From NCBI GenBank assembly GCA_016790695.1, contig JAEUOS010000059.1, positions 1 to 37,642 on the forward strand: DNA of 37,642 bases, in the 5' to 3' direction. The notes under the pieces were generated by a model. It had not been told where the DNA came from. It did no database searches and saw only the letters and a list, made by a program, of their open reading frames with translations. This DNA is from Burkholderiales bacterium (GTDB taxonomy: Bacteria > Pseudomonadota > Gammaproteobacteria > Burkholderiales > JAEUOS01). Positions 8,728-17,160 of the stretch are shown here, in pieces (position 1 is the first letter of the stretch; the number at the start of each line of letters is the position of its first letter). The translations under genes were made by a program, and so were the position numbers.

Positions 8728-9732
8728 ATGAGCGGCATCGCCACCGCGCGCACCATCGACCTGCACGCGCATGCGGTGCTCGAGGAGACCTTCGGCACCG
8801 CCGGGCGTTTCGGTCCCGAGCTCGGCGCCGACGCCGACGGCCGGCCGTGGTACCGGGTCGGCGACTATGTTCTGCACGGCGTGCGCTACCGCGGCAGCCC
8901 GTTCATGGATCCCGAGGTGCGGCTCGCGCGCATGGAGCAGGCGGGCATCGACTTCCAGGTGCTCTCGCCGAATCCGCTGACCTATTTCCACTTCATCCCG
9001 GCGCCCGAGGCGATCGCGTTCTGCACCCGCCACAACGACGTGCTCGCCGGGCTGGTGCGGCGCCATCCCGACCGCTTCGGCGGTCTGGCGGCGCTGCCGA
9101 TGCAGGACCCGCAGGCGGCCTGCGAGGAACTGCGCCGCGCCGTCGGCGAGCTCGGCCTGTGGGGCGCGTACATCGGGACCGACCTGCCGCTACCGCTCGA
9201 CGCGCCGGCGCTCGACGCGCTCTATGCGACCTGCGTCGAGCTCGACGTGCCGCTGTTCATCCACCCGGCGCCGGCCGGCATCGACGGCCCGCCCGGCGAC
9301 CCGGCGCTCAAGCGCTTCGATCTCGACCTCGTGACCGGATTCGCCGCCCAGGAGACCCTGGCGGTCGCGACGCTCGTCTTCGGCGGGGTGCTCGAGCGCC
9401 ATCCGCGGCTCGACGTCTGCATCAGCCACGGCGGCGGCAATGTCGCCTTTCTCGCCGGCCGCCTCGCCGCCGCCGGCCGGCAGCGGCCGTGGTCGCCGCC
9501 CTGGACGCGGCGCGACGGCGGCTTCGAGGCCGCGCTGCGGCGGCTGTGGTTCGACGCCCACCTGCCCGACGCGCGCGCGCTGGCGATGCTCGAGGCGCTG
9601 GTCGGTCGCGAGCGTCTGGTCTACGGCACCAATTTCGCCGGCTGGGACCAGCCGGCGCGGGTCGAGGCGGGCGCGTTCGCCGGCGCGCTCGCGGACAACG
9701 CGCGGCGGCTGCTGCGCCGCGCCGCTGCATAG
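8728..9732 (+). CDS. amidohydrolase-2 family protein (ACMSD-like decarboxylase/hydrolase)
   Basis: This 334-residue TIM-barrel protein resembles 2-amino-3-carboxymuconate-6-semialdehyde decarboxylase and related benzoate decarboxylases. Metal ligands H13 and H15 are in DLHAHA, another His is in FIHPAP and the catalytic His in SHGGG. The C-terminal metal/catalytic Asp, normally in GSDFP or GTDYP, is replaced by Asn in YGTNFAGWD, with the nearest Asp four residues on. Chemistry may therefore be altered, or D in GWD may substitute. ATG 8728 follows AGGAG by ten bases and yields the compact N-terminus expected. It ends the plus-strand run that begins at 5220. Substrate unknown. Confidence 0.85.
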   Translation: MSGIATARTIDLHAHAVLEETFGTAGRFGPELGADADGRPWYRVGDYVLHGVRYRGSPFMDPEVRLARMEQAGIDFQVLSPNPLTYFHFIPAPEAIAFCTRHNDVLAGLVRRHPDRFGGLAALPMQDPQAACEELRRAVGELGLWGAYIGTDLPLPLDAPALDALYATCVELDVPLFIHPAPAGIDGPPGDPALKRFDLDLVTGFAAQETLAVATLVFGGVLERHPRLDVCISHGGGNVAFLAGRLAAAGRQRPWSPPWTRRDGGFEAALRRLWFDAHLPDARALAMLEALVGRERLVYGTNFAGWDQPARVEAGAFAGALADNARRLLRRAAA

Positions 9733-9783
9733 GCTTGCAGCGGCGCCGGCCCGTCCGTCCGCCGCGGCAGGCCGCGCCGACAC

Positions 9784-9812
9784 TTGACATGGGCGCCTGC
9801 GCTGCCTAGTAT
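9784..9812 (+). promoter_or_regulatory. near-consensus sigma70 promoter of the hisD-like/ABC operon
   Basis: TTGACA (9784-9789) and TAGTAT (9807-9812) are separated by exactly 17 bases, an almost perfect housekeeping promoter in otherwise very GC-rich DNA. The transcript would start near 9819, about 95 bases before the ATG at 9915, and cover the genes that follow. Confidence 0.75.
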
Positions 9813-9828
9813 TTGCATACGTATGCAA
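9813..9828 (+). promoter_or_regulatory. LacI-family type operator palindrome
   Basis: TTGCATACGTATGCAA is a perfect 16-base palindrome with a central CpG, the layout recognised by LacI/PurR/CcpA-type regulators. The PurR core GCAAACGTTTGC differs at one symmetric position. It abuts the -10 box and covers the predicted start site, so bound repressor would block transcription. The only LacI-family gene in the window is the third gene of this operon (12012), which makes autoregulation the simplest reading. Confidence 0.7.
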
Positions 9829-9829
9829 C

Positions 9830-9860
9830 GCGCGCCGGCGCCTCCACCGTGCCGGCGCGC
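9830..9860 (+). promoter_or_regulatory. perfect 10-bp stem-loop in the operon leader
   Basis: GCGCGCCGGC (9830-9839) and its exact complement GCCGGCGCGC (9851-9860) flank an 11-base loop directly after the operator. In the transcript this would form a very stable hairpin near the 5' end, possibly stabilising the mRNA. GC-rich inverted repeats arise easily in such DNA, so function is uncertain. Confidence 0.4.
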
Positions 9861-9914
9861 CCACCGCGCCTGCAGGGCAACCGCGCCTGCGCGCGCCCCG
9901 GGAGCCGCACCGAC

Positions 9915-11225
9915 ATGATCCGCTACCTCAAGCGCGGCAGGGACGCCGCCGCCATCGCCGAAGCCGACGCCAAGGTGCGCGCCACCGTGGAGGGCATCCT
10001 CAGGGACATCGAGGCGCGCGGCGACGCCGCCGTGCGCGAGTACTCGCGCCGGTTCGACAACTGGGACCCGGCCGACTTCATCCTCGACGCCGACGCGATC
10101 GCCGCGGCGGTGAACAAGCTCTCGCCGCGCGAGGTCGAGGACATCCGCTTCGCCCAGGAGCAGATCCGCAACTTCGCGCGCATCCAGCGCGCGAGCCTGC
10201 AGGACGTCGAGGTCGAGACGCTGCCCGGCGTGGTCCTGGGCCACAAGCACATCCCGGTCAACGCGGTGGGCTGCTACGTCCCCGGCGGCAAGTATCCGCT
10301 GATCGCCTCGGCGCACATGAGCGTGCTCACCGCCAAGGTCGCGGGCGTGCCGCGCGTGGTGTCGACGGCGCCGCCGTTCGAGGGCGCGCCGCATCCGGCG
10401 ATCGTCGCCGCCATGCACTTCGGCGGCGCCGACGAGATCCTGGTCCTGGGCGGGGTGCAGGCGGTGGCCGCGATGGCCATCGGCACCGGGTCGATCCGGC
10501 CGGTCGACATGCTCGTCGGGCCCGGCAACATGTTCGTCGCCGAGGCCAAGCGCCAGCTCTACGGACGGGTCGGGATCGACCTGTTCGCCGGGCCCACCGA
10601 GACGCTCGTCATCGCCGACGAGACCGTCGACGGCGAGATGTGCGCGGTCGACCTGCTCGGCCAGGCCGAGCACGGGCCGACCTCGCCGGCCGTGCTCCTG
10701 ACCACCAGCGAGAAGCTGGCGCGCGACACCCTCGCCGAGGTCGAGCGCCAGCTCGCGATCCTGCCGACCGCGGCGATCGCGCGCCAGGCGTGGGACAACC
10801 ACGGCGCGGTGATCGTCTGCGACACCGTCGACGAGATGATCGCGCAGGCCGACGAGATCGCCTCCGAGCACGTCCAGGTGATGACCGCCGATCCGGACCT
10901 GTTCCTCCGGCGCATGACCAACTACGGGGCGCTGTTCCTGGGGCCGCGCACCAACGTCAGCTACGGCGACAAGGTGATCGGCACCAACCACACCCTGCCG
11001 ACCAGCCGCAACGCGCGCTACACCGGCGGCCTGTGGGTCGGCAAGTTCCTCAAGACCTGCACCTACCAGCGCGTCACCACCGATGCGGCGAGCGTGCGCA
11101 TCGGCGAGGTGTGCTCGCGGCTGTGCCACATGGAGAACTTCGCCGGGCACGGCGAGCAGGCCAACCTCCGCGTGCGCCGCTACGGCGGCCGCGAGGTCGC
11201 CTGGTACCGGCCGGTGTCGTCCTGA
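9915..11225 (+). CDS. hisD: histidinol dehydrogenase-family NAD-dependent alcohol dehydrogenase (HpsN-like paralogue)
   Basis: This 436-residue protein has the HisD fold with all catalytic positions: zinc ligands Q250, H253, D352 and H412, and catalytic E318/H319 and H359, matching E. coli HisD numbering with a shift of seven to nine residues. HisD oxidises an alcohol to an acid in two NAD-dependent steps. No other his gene is present. The neighbours are an SDR, a LacI regulator and a sugar-type ABC importer. The segment [23 protein letters not shown] resembles sulfopropanediol dehydrogenase (HpsN)-type paralogues. A catabolic four-electron alcohol oxidation is therefore more likely than histidine synthesis. 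ATG 9915 gives the expected start. First gene behind the promoter at 9784. Confidence 0.88.
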   Translation: MIRYLKRGRDAAAIAEADAKVRATVEGILRDIEARGDAAVREYSRRFDNWDPADFILDADAIAAAVNKLSPREVEDIRFAQEQIRNFARIQRASLQDVEVETLPGVVLGHKHIPVNAVGCYVPGGKYPLIASAHMSVLTAKVAGVPRVVSTAPPFEGAPHPAIVAAMHFGGADEILVLGGVQAVAAMAIGTGSIRPVDMLVGPGNMFVAEAKRQLYGRVGIDLFAGPTETLVIADETVDGEMCAVDLLGQAEHGPTSPAVLLTTSEKLARDTLAEVERQLAILPTAAIARQAWDNHGAVIVCDTVDEMIAQADEIASEHVQVMTADPDLFLRRMTNYGALFLGPRTNVSYGDKVIGTNHTLPTSRNARYTGGLWVGKFLKTCTYQRVTTDAASVRIGEVCSRLCHMENFAGHGEQANLRVRRYGGREVAWYRPVSS

Positions 11226-11233
11226 GCGCGACC

Positions 11234-12004
11234 GTGGGCGCCGCCTGGCCGACGACGCCGTCGTTCCGCCTCGACGGGCGTGCCGCGCTCGTGGCCGGCG
11301 GCGGCCGCGGACTCGGCGCCGCGGCGGCGCTGGCGCTTGCGGACGCGGGGGCGCACGTCACCGTGGCCGCGCGCTCGCGCGCCGAGCTCGACGCCGTGGT
11401 CGCCGAAGCGCGCCGGCGCGGCGGCCGCGCCGAGGCGCTGGTCCTCGACGTCACCGACGCCGCCGCGGTGGCGCGCGAGGTCGGCGCGCGCGGGCCGTTC
11501 CCGATCCTGGTCAACAGCGCCGGCACCAACCGCCCGGCGCTGCTCACCGAGACGCCGCAGGCCGACATCGACCTCCTGCTCGACCTCAACGTGCGCGCGG
11601 CGCTGACGCTCGCGCGCGAGGTCGCGCGCGGCCTCGTCGCGGCGCGGCTGCCCGGGTCGATCATCACGATCTCATCGCAGATGGGGCACGTCGGCGCGCC
11701 GCGGCGCGCGGTCTACTGCGCGACCAAGCATGCGGTGGAGGGCATGACACGCGCGCTGGCCTGGGAACTCGGGCCGGCCGGCATCCGCGTCAACACCGTG
11801 TGCCCGACCTTCGTCGAGACCGCGATGACCGCGCCGATGTTCGCCGACCCGGCGTTCCGCGCCGATGTGGTCTCGCGCATCGCGCTCGGCCGGATCGGCC
11901 GCACCGACGACATCATGGGCGCCGTCGTCTACCTCGCCGGGGATGCCGCGGCGCTGGTCACCGGCAGCGCGCTGATGGTCGACGGCGGCTGGACCGCCGC
12001 GTGA
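11234..12004 (+). CDS. SDR family NAD(P)-dependent oxidoreductase
   Basis: A classical short-chain dehydrogenase of about 256 residues. The cofactor loop is AGGGRGLG near 21-28, followed by NSAG near 94-97, N119, and the catalytic S148, Y161 and K165 (YCATK). The end, LMVDGGWTAA, is typical. The GTG at 11234, eight bases after the hisD-like stop, is the best in-frame start, although no strong ribosome site precedes it. It sits between the HisD-like dehydrogenase and the LacI regulator, so it probably oxidises or reduces another hydroxyl of the same imported substrate. Closest relatives by motif are gluconate-5-dehydrogenase/FabG-type enzymes. Specificity cannot be inferred. Confidence 0.88.
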   Translation: MGAAWPTTPSFRLDGRAALVAGGGRGLGAAAALALADAGAHVTVAARSRAELDAVVAEARRRGGRAEALVLDVTDAAAVAREVGARGPFPILVNSAGTNRPALLTETPQADIDLLLDLNVRAALTLAREVARGLVAARLPGSIITISSQMGHVGAPRRAVYCATKHAVEGMTRALAWELGPAGIRVNTVCPTFVETAMTAPMFADPAFRADVVSRIALGRIGRTDDIMGAVVYLAGDAAALVTGSALMVDGGWTAA

Positions 12005-12011
12005 GGCGCGC

Positions 12012-13091
12012 GTGAACCCCGGCGTCACCTCCCTCGACGTGGCGCGCCTGGCGCGGGTGTCGCAGTCGGCGGTGAGCCGCGCCTTCACACCGGGCCGCAG
12101 CGTGTCCGCCGAGACGCGGCGCCGCATCATGGAGGCGGCGCGCGCGCTCGGCTACCGGCCCAACGCGCACGCGCGCAGCCTCATCACCGGGCGCTCGCGC
12201 ATCATCGGGCTGGTGCTGTCCTACCTCGAGAACCTGTTCTATCCGGTCGCGCTGGAGGCGCTTGCGCGGCGCCTGCAGCGCGACGGCCACCACGTCCTCC
12301 TGTTCGTCAACCAGCATCCCAACGCCGACGACCTCGTCGACGAGATCCTCCAGTATCACGTCGACGGCATCGTGCTCGCGGCCAGCACCCTGTCGTCGGG
12401 GCTCGCGCAGCAATGCGCCGACGCCGGCATCCCGGTGGTGCTGTTCAACCGCGTCATGGCCGCCGGCGCCGCCGGCGCGGTCAGCTCGGTGCGCTCCGAC
12501 AACGAGGGCGGCGGCCGCGCGCTGGCGCGCTTCCTCGCCGCCGCGGGCCATCGGCGCATCGCCTTCATCGCCGGCAACGAGGAGTCGTCGACCAACCTCG
12601 AGCGCGAGCGCGGCTTTCGCGACGGCCTGGCGGCGGCCGGCCTGCGCATCTGGGCGCGCGGCGTCGGCAACTACGACTTCGACACCGCGCGCCGCGCCGC
12701 GCTCGAGATGTTCGCGCGGCCCGCCGACCGGCCCGACGCGGTGTTCGTCGCCAGCGATCACATGGCCTTCGCGGTGATGGACGCGCTGCGCCTCGAGCTC
12801 GGATTGTCGATCCCCGACCAGGTGTCGGTGGTCGGCTTCGACAACGTGCCGCAGGCCGCCTGGGGCAGCTACCGCCTGACCACCTACGAGCAGCCGGTCG
12901 CGCCGATGATCGAGGCGACCGTCGGCCTGCTCGAGCGCTACCTCGCCGGCGCCGGCGTGCCGGCGGCCGAGAACGTCGTCGTCCCCGGCGCGCTCGTCGT
13001 GCGCGACTCGGCGCGCCAGGCGCCCGCAGGCGCGGCGCCGGCGCGCGCGCCCGGCCGCCGGCGGCCGCCGGCGCGGGGAGGGCGCGCATGA
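12012..13091 (+). CDS. LacI-family transcriptional regulator
   Basis: A 359-residue regulator. The N-terminal helix-turn-helix (TSLDVARLARVSQSAVSRAF, residues 6-25) and hinge helix (ARSLITGRS, with the minor-groove Leu57) are textbook LacI. A periplasmic-binding-like sensor domain follows, with IIGLVLSYLENLFY, DGIVL, VVGFDNVPQAAWGSYRLTTYEQP. The C-terminal 25 or so residues are Ala/Pro/Arg-rich and look disordered. It starts with GTG seven bases after the SDR stop and overlaps the next gene by ATGA. It most likely binds the palindrome at 9813-9828 and responds to the sugar-like substrate or an intermediate. Its place inside the operon it would control implies autoregulation. Confidence 0.93.
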   Translation: MNPGVTSLDVARLARVSQSAVSRAFTPGRSVSAETRRRIMEAARALGYRPNAHARSLITGRSRIIGLVLSYLENLFYPVALEALARRLQRDGHHVLLFVNQHPNADDLVDEILQYHVDGIVLAASTLSSGLAQQCADAGIPVVLFNRVMAAGAAGAVSSVRSDNEGGGRALARFLAAAGHRRIAFIAGNEESSTNLERERGFRDGLAAAGLRIWARGVGNYDFDTARRAALEMFARPADRPDAVFVASDHMAFAVMDALRLELGLSIPDQVSVVGFDNVPQAAWGSYRLTTYEQPVAPMIEATVGLLERYLAGAGVPAAENVVVPGALVVRDSARQAPAGAAPARAPGRRRPPARGGRA

Positions 13092-14095
13092 CGGGCTTCG
13101 ATCCCGAGTTCCGCGACCTCGACCACTACATCCGCGCGATCACCGAGCGCATCTGGACCGACGGCCGGATCGCGGACATCGCGCGCTACTACGCGGCGGA
13201 CTGCGTCGTCGAGACCCCGGGCGGCGTGACGCGCGGCGCGGATGCGGTGATCGCGGGCACGCGCGCCACGCTCGCGATGTTCCCCGACCGCCGGCTGCTG
13301 GCCGAGGAGGTGATCGTGAGCGGCGACGCGGCGCGCGGCTTCCATTCGTCGCATCGCATCCTCTCGCCGATGACCCACGCCGGCGCCGGCGCGTTCGGGG
13401 CGCCGAGCGGCCGCCCGGTGCACGTGCGCACCATCGCCGACTGCGTCTGCCGCGACAACCGCATCGTCCACGAGTGGCTGGTGCGCGACCAGGCCGCGAT
13501 CGCGCACCAGGTCGGGTGCGCGCCGCGCGCGCTCGCGCAGGCCTGGCTCGATGCCGGCATCGCGCCCGGCGGCGCGGCGGCAACCGTGGCGCCGCCGCCG
13601 TACCGGAACGCGATCTGCGCCGACCCGGCCGCGCAGGACTATGCGGCGGCCCTGCGCGCGACCTGGGACGACGCCGGGCCGCGCGCGCTCGACGCCTCGC
13701 ACGCGCGCACGGTCATCGCCGCGCTGCCCGGCGGCGCGATGGCCGTCGGCCGTGCCGCGGTCGCTGGCTACTGGGACGGGATGCGCGCGGCGTTTCCCGA
13801 CGCACGGCTCACCGTCGAGCACCTGGTCGCCGCGCCGCGCCCGGGCCGGACCGCGCTCGCGCTGCGCTGGCGCCTGGCCGGACGCCACGGCGGCAGCGGC
13901 CGCTTCGGCGCCGCCAGCGGCCGGCCGGTGCGCATCCTCGGCATCGCGCATGCCGAGGCCGGCGCCGGCGGCATCGAACGCGAATGGATCCTGGTCGACG
14001 AGATCGCGATCTGGATGCAGTTGCTCGACCCGGCGCGCGACGCCGCGACCGGACCGGAATCTTCGATTTCTACAACCATGGAGGAGACACCATGA
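13088..14095 (+). CDS. tandem SnoaL-like/NTF2-fold protein
   Basis: This 335-residue protein consists of two NTF2-like domains, about 1-155 and 170-325. Their duplication is visible in GAFGAPSGRPV (domain 1) and GRFGAASGRPV (domain 2), each followed by a beta strand and an acidic or His-containing segment (VHEWLVRDQ; EREWILVDE). SnoaL-like proteins include polyketide cyclases, epoxide hydrolases, isomerases and many of unknown role. In domain 1 RYYAADCVVETPGG is the usual N-terminal helix and strand. It overlaps the regulator by ATGA and the binding protein by ATGA, so it is tightly coupled to substrate uptake. A ring-opening, isomerisation or hydration step is possible. I cannot assign a reaction. 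Confidence 0.85.
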   Translation: MTGFDPEFRDLDHYIRAITERIWTDGRIADIARYYAADCVVETPGGVTRGADAVIAGTRATLAMFPDRRLLAEEVIVSGDAARGFHSSHRILSPMTHAGAGAFGAPSGRPVHVRTIADCVCRDNRIVHEWLVRDQAAIAHQVGCAPRALAQAWLDAGIAPGGAAATVAPPPYRNAICADPAAQDYAAALRATWDDAGPRALDASHARTVIAALPGGAMAVGRAAVAGYWDGMRAAFPDARLTVEHLVAAPRPGRTALALRWRLAGRHGGSGRFGAASGRPVRILGIAHAEAGAGGIEREWILVDEIAIWMQLLDPARDAATGPESSISTTMEETP

Positions 14096-15396
14096 ACAGA
14101 AGACACGCCCTCGGCATGCTCGCCGCGACCGCCGCCCTCGGGCCCCGGCTCGGTGCCGCGCAGAGCGCCGCGCTCAAGCCGGGCAAGCCCTATGCCGGCA
14201 CCAGCCTCAACGTGCTCACCGTCGTCGCGCCGCAGTTCTCGGCGCACGAGGCCAAGCTCGCCGAGTTCGAGAACCTGACCGGCATCAAGGTCAAGTACCA
14301 GTACGTGCCGTTCGCCAGCACGCGCGAGAAGCTCACCGCCGAGCTGGTCGCCAAGACCGACCAGTACGACGTGCTGTCGGTGATGGACGTCTGGGGCCCC
14401 GCGCTGTACGACATGTTCGAGCCGCTCAACGCGCGCCTGGCCGAGAAGAGGATCGACATGGAGGCGCGCTACCCGCACGCCCACCTGCGCGCCGCGCGCG
14501 ACGGCAACGGCAACGGCAGGAACATCCTGGGCTTCCCGATCCGCGGCCACGTGCAGCTGATGTTCTACCGCAAGGACGTGTTCGCGCGCCTCGGGCTGAA
14601 GCCGCCGCAGACCTGGGACGAGATGGTCGAGGTCGGCCGCCAGGTGCAGGCCAGGACCGACATGGCCGGCGTCGCGATGTACTACGGCAAGACCGGCGCC
14701 CAGAACCTGATGATCTGGTTCAACTATCTGTGGGGCATGGGCGGCGACCTGCTCGACGCCAAGGGACAGCCGGCGTTCCATTCGCCGCAGGGGGTGGCCG
14801 CGACCCAGGCCTATGTCGACGTGCTGCTCCGGCACAAGGTCGCGCCGCCGGGATCGGCCTCGTTCAACGAGACCGACGCGGTCAACTCGGTGGCCCAGGG
14901 CAAGAGCGCGATGGTGCCGGTCTGGTGGTGGCGCTATGCCGGCCTCACCGACGCCAAGACCTCGACCCTGAAGCCCGACCAGGTCGGGTTCGCGCCGCTG
15001 CCGTCGATGCCGGGCCGGGCCGCGACGACCTACACCAACACCTGGTTCTACGGCATCAACCGGCACGGCAAGAAGAAGGACGCCGCGATGGAATACCTGG
15101 CGTGGCTGTCGCAGCCGGAGATCGAGCGCTCGGTGCTGCTCGACCGCAGCCGCAACGAGGTGGTGGCGGTGCAGACCGCGAACCTGATCGACGGCGACGT
15201 CAACGTGCGCTTCGGCGGCATGCACCTGTTCGGCGCGCAGGCGCTCAAGGGCGCGAAGGGCACGCCGCTGTTCCCGCAGTGGGGGCAGGTGAGCGACGTG
15301 CTCGAGGCGACGATCAGCGAGATCGCGGCCGGCAGGACGCAGGTCAAGCCGGCGCTCGAGGCGGCGGCCGCGCGCGTGCGGCGCGCGCTGCGCTGA
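14092..15396 (+). CDS. ABC transporter extracellular sugar-binding protein
   Basis: A 434-residue family 1 solute-binding protein with an export leader (MNRRHALGMLAATAALGP, Tat-like RR, cleavage near GAAQ-S). Mature features are the opening strand LNVLTVVAPQFSAHEAKLAEFENLTGIKV, YDVLSVMDVWGPALYDMF, the interdomain FPIRGHVQLMFYRKDVF and aromatic WWWRYAGL in the presumed binding cleft. These proteins capture sugars, polyols or glycerophosphodiester-like molecules and deliver them to MalFG-type permeases, which follow immediately. GGAGGAG six bases before the ATG is one of the strongest ribosome sites in the window, suiting the high level binding proteins require. It overlaps the SnoaL gene by ATGA. 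Confidence 0.92.
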   Translation: MNRRHALGMLAATAALGPRLGAAQSAALKPGKPYAGTSLNVLTVVAPQFSAHEAKLAEFENLTGIKVKYQYVPFASTREKLTAELVAKTDQYDVLSVMDVWGPALYDMFEPLNARLAEKRIDMEARYPHAHLRAARDGNGNGRNILGFPIRGHVQLMFYRKDVFARLGLKPPQTWDEMVEVGRQVQARTDMAGVAMYYGKTGAQNLMIWFNYLWGMGGDLLDAKGQPAFHSPQGVAATQAYVDVLLRHKVAPPGSASFNETDAVNSVAQGKSAMVPVWWWRYAGLTDAKTSTLKPDQVGFAPLPSMPGRAATTYTNTWFYGINRHGKKKDAAMEYLAWLSQPEIERSVLLDRSRNEVVAVQTANLIDGDVNVRFGGMHLFGAQALKGAKGTPLFPQWGQVSDVLEATISEIAAGRTQVKPALEAAAARVRRALR

Positions 15397-15418
15397 GGCC
15401 CGCGCGCAGGCCGCCGCG

Positions 15419-16288
15419 ATGCGCCGCATCCCGCCCCACGTCTGGCTGCTGGCGCCGGCGCTGTCGTTCGTCGCGGCGATGGCGCTGTTCCCGCTCGGCT
15501 ATTCGCTGGTGCTGAGCTTCCGCGAATGGAAGCTCGCCGCCAGCGGCGCGCCGGGGGCGTGGGTCGGGCTCGCGAACTACTGGCTGCTCGTCAGCGACGA
15601 TCCCGAGTTCCTCGAGGCGCTCGCGGCGACCGCGGTGTTCGTCGCCGCCGACGTGATCGCCACCCTGGCGATCGCGCTCGGCGCGGCGCTGCTGATCAAG
15701 CGCGCGGGGCGCATCAATTCGCTCGCGCGGGTCCTGATGATCCTGCCGTTCGTCATGAGCCCGGCCCTGATCGGCATCTCGTTCCGCTTCTTCCTCAATC
15801 CCGAGTTCGGCATCGCCCACCACCTGATCGGCATGCTGGTCCCGGCGCTCGCCGGGCGCGTCTGGCTCGCCGACCCGACGCTGGCGATGATCGCGGTGAT
15901 CGCCTCCGACGTCTGGCACTGGGCGCCGTACATGACGCTGGTCGTGCTCGGCGGCCTGGCGTCGATCCCGCAGGAGACCGAGGAGGCGGCGCGCGTCGAC
16001 GGCGCCTCGCCCTGGGCGGTGTTCCGCGACGTGACGCTGCCGCAGCTGCTGCCGGTGCTCGGCGTGGTCGCCGTGCTGAAGACGGTGTTCGCGCTCAAGG
16101 CGTTCGACACCATCTACACGCTGTCGAACGGCGGTCCCGGCACCGCGACCCAGACGCTCGCGTATTTCGTCTACCAGGTGGCGTTCAACCACTACGACAT
16201 GGGGTATGCGGCGGCGGCGGCCTACGTCCTCACCGCGGCGCTGCTCGTGCTGTCGGTCTTCTACCTGCGCCTGGTGTTCCGCAAATGA
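15419..16288 (+). CDS. sugar ABC transporter permease (MalF type)
   Basis: A 289-residue inner-membrane protein with about six hydrophobic segments (first near residues 10-33, last near 265-285). The cytoplasmic EAA loop reads EEAARVDGASPWAVFRDVTLP, which docks to the ATPase. Such permeases pair with a MalG-type partner, here the next gene, overlapping by ATGA at 16285-16288. The gene sits 22 bases behind the binding-protein gene. Together they form the translocation pore for the operon's unknown substrate. Confidence 0.92.
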   Translation: MRRIPPHVWLLAPALSFVAAMALFPLGYSLVLSFREWKLAASGAPGAWVGLANYWLLVSDDPEFLEALAATAVFVAADVIATLAIALGAALLIKRAGRINSLARVLMILPFVMSPALIGISFRFFLNPEFGIAHHLIGMLVPALAGRVWLADPTLAMIAVIASDVWHWAPYMTLVVLGGLASIPQETEEAARVDGASPWAVFRDVTLPQLLPVLGVVAVLKTVFALKAFDTIYTLSNGGPGTATQTLAYFVYQVAFNHYDMGYAAAAAYVLTAALLVLSVFYLRLVFRK

Positions 16289-17151
16289 GCGCCGCGTCGG
16301 TCCCGGGCGTGCCGGGCTATCGCGCCGGCCCCGCCGAGCGCGCCGCCGGCTGGCTGCGCGCGCTCGCGGTGTTCGTGATCATCGCCGCGATCCTGCTCCC
16401 GATCTTCTGGATCGTGCTCACCGCGTTCAAGGTGCCGCGCGACGTCTACACGCTGGATGCCGCGCTGTGGTTCGCGCCGACGCTGGAGAACCTGCGCACG
16501 GTGTTCGAGCACCCGTGGAACCTCGGCAGCAAGATCGTCAACAGCGTGCTGGTCGCCTCCGGCACGGTGCTGCTGGCGATCCCGATGGCGACCATGGCGG
16601 CCTACGCGTTCGCGCGCTTCGAGTTCCGCGGCAAGCAGGCGCTGTTCCTGGTGGTGATCGCGTCGCAGTTCATTCCGGCGGCGGTGATCGTGCTGCCGTA
16701 CTTCCTGATGTTCAAGCAGGCGGGCATGCTCGACACCCGCAGCGCGCTGGTGCTGGTCAACCTGTCGATCGTGCTGCCGTACGCGGTGTGGATGATCAAG
16801 GGCTTCATCGACGCGGTCCCGGTCGAGATGGAGGAGTCCGCCATGGTCGACGGCGCCTCGCGCGCGCGCGTCATCACCGAGATCGTGGTGCCGGCCGCGC
16901 TGCCCGGCATCATCACCGCGGCCGTGTTCGGCTTCACCCTCACCTGGAACGAGTTCCTGTTCGCGCTGATCATCAGCAAGCAGGACGCGCTGACCCTGCC
17001 GATCGGCCTGATCGGCTTCCGCACCGACCGCGGCGACCTGTGGGAGCTGATGGCGGCGGGGGGCATCCTGATCACCGCGCCGATGTTCGTGGTCTCGCTG
17101 CTGGTGCATCGCCAGTTCATCGGCAGCCTGACCGCCGGCGCCGTCCGCTGA
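16285..17151 (+). CDS. sugar ABC transporter permease (MalG type)
   Basis: A 288-residue inner-membrane permease with six predicted helices and the EAA loop MEESAMVDGASRARVITEIVVP. The TWNEFLFALIIS segment and TLPIGL before the last helix are typical of MalG/UgpE-type subunits. It overlaps the MalF-type permease by four bases and precedes the ATPase gene by nine, so the three membrane and ATPase genes are translationally linked. Import of a carbohydrate or polyol is inferred from family. Confidence 0.92.
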   Translation: MSAASVPGVPGYRAGPAERAAGWLRALAVFVIIAAILLPIFWIVLTAFKVPRDVYTLDAALWFAPTLENLRTVFEHPWNLGSKIVNSVLVASGTVLLAIPMATMAAYAFARFEFRGKQALFLVVIASQFIPAAVIVLPYFLMFKQAGMLDTRSALVLVNLSIVLPYAVWMIKGFIDAVPVEMEESAMVDGASRARVITEIVVPAALPGIITAAVFGFTLTWNEFLFALIISKQDALTLPIGLIGFRTDRGDLWELMAAGGILITAPMFVVSLLVHRQFIGSLTAGAVR

Positions 17152-17160
17152 AAGCCCGCC

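Noticed and set aside
9915..11225. Histidine biosynthesis role for the HisD-like gene
   Set aside because: No his neighbours, and the gene is first in a catabolic transport operon. I keep the family name but not the pathway.
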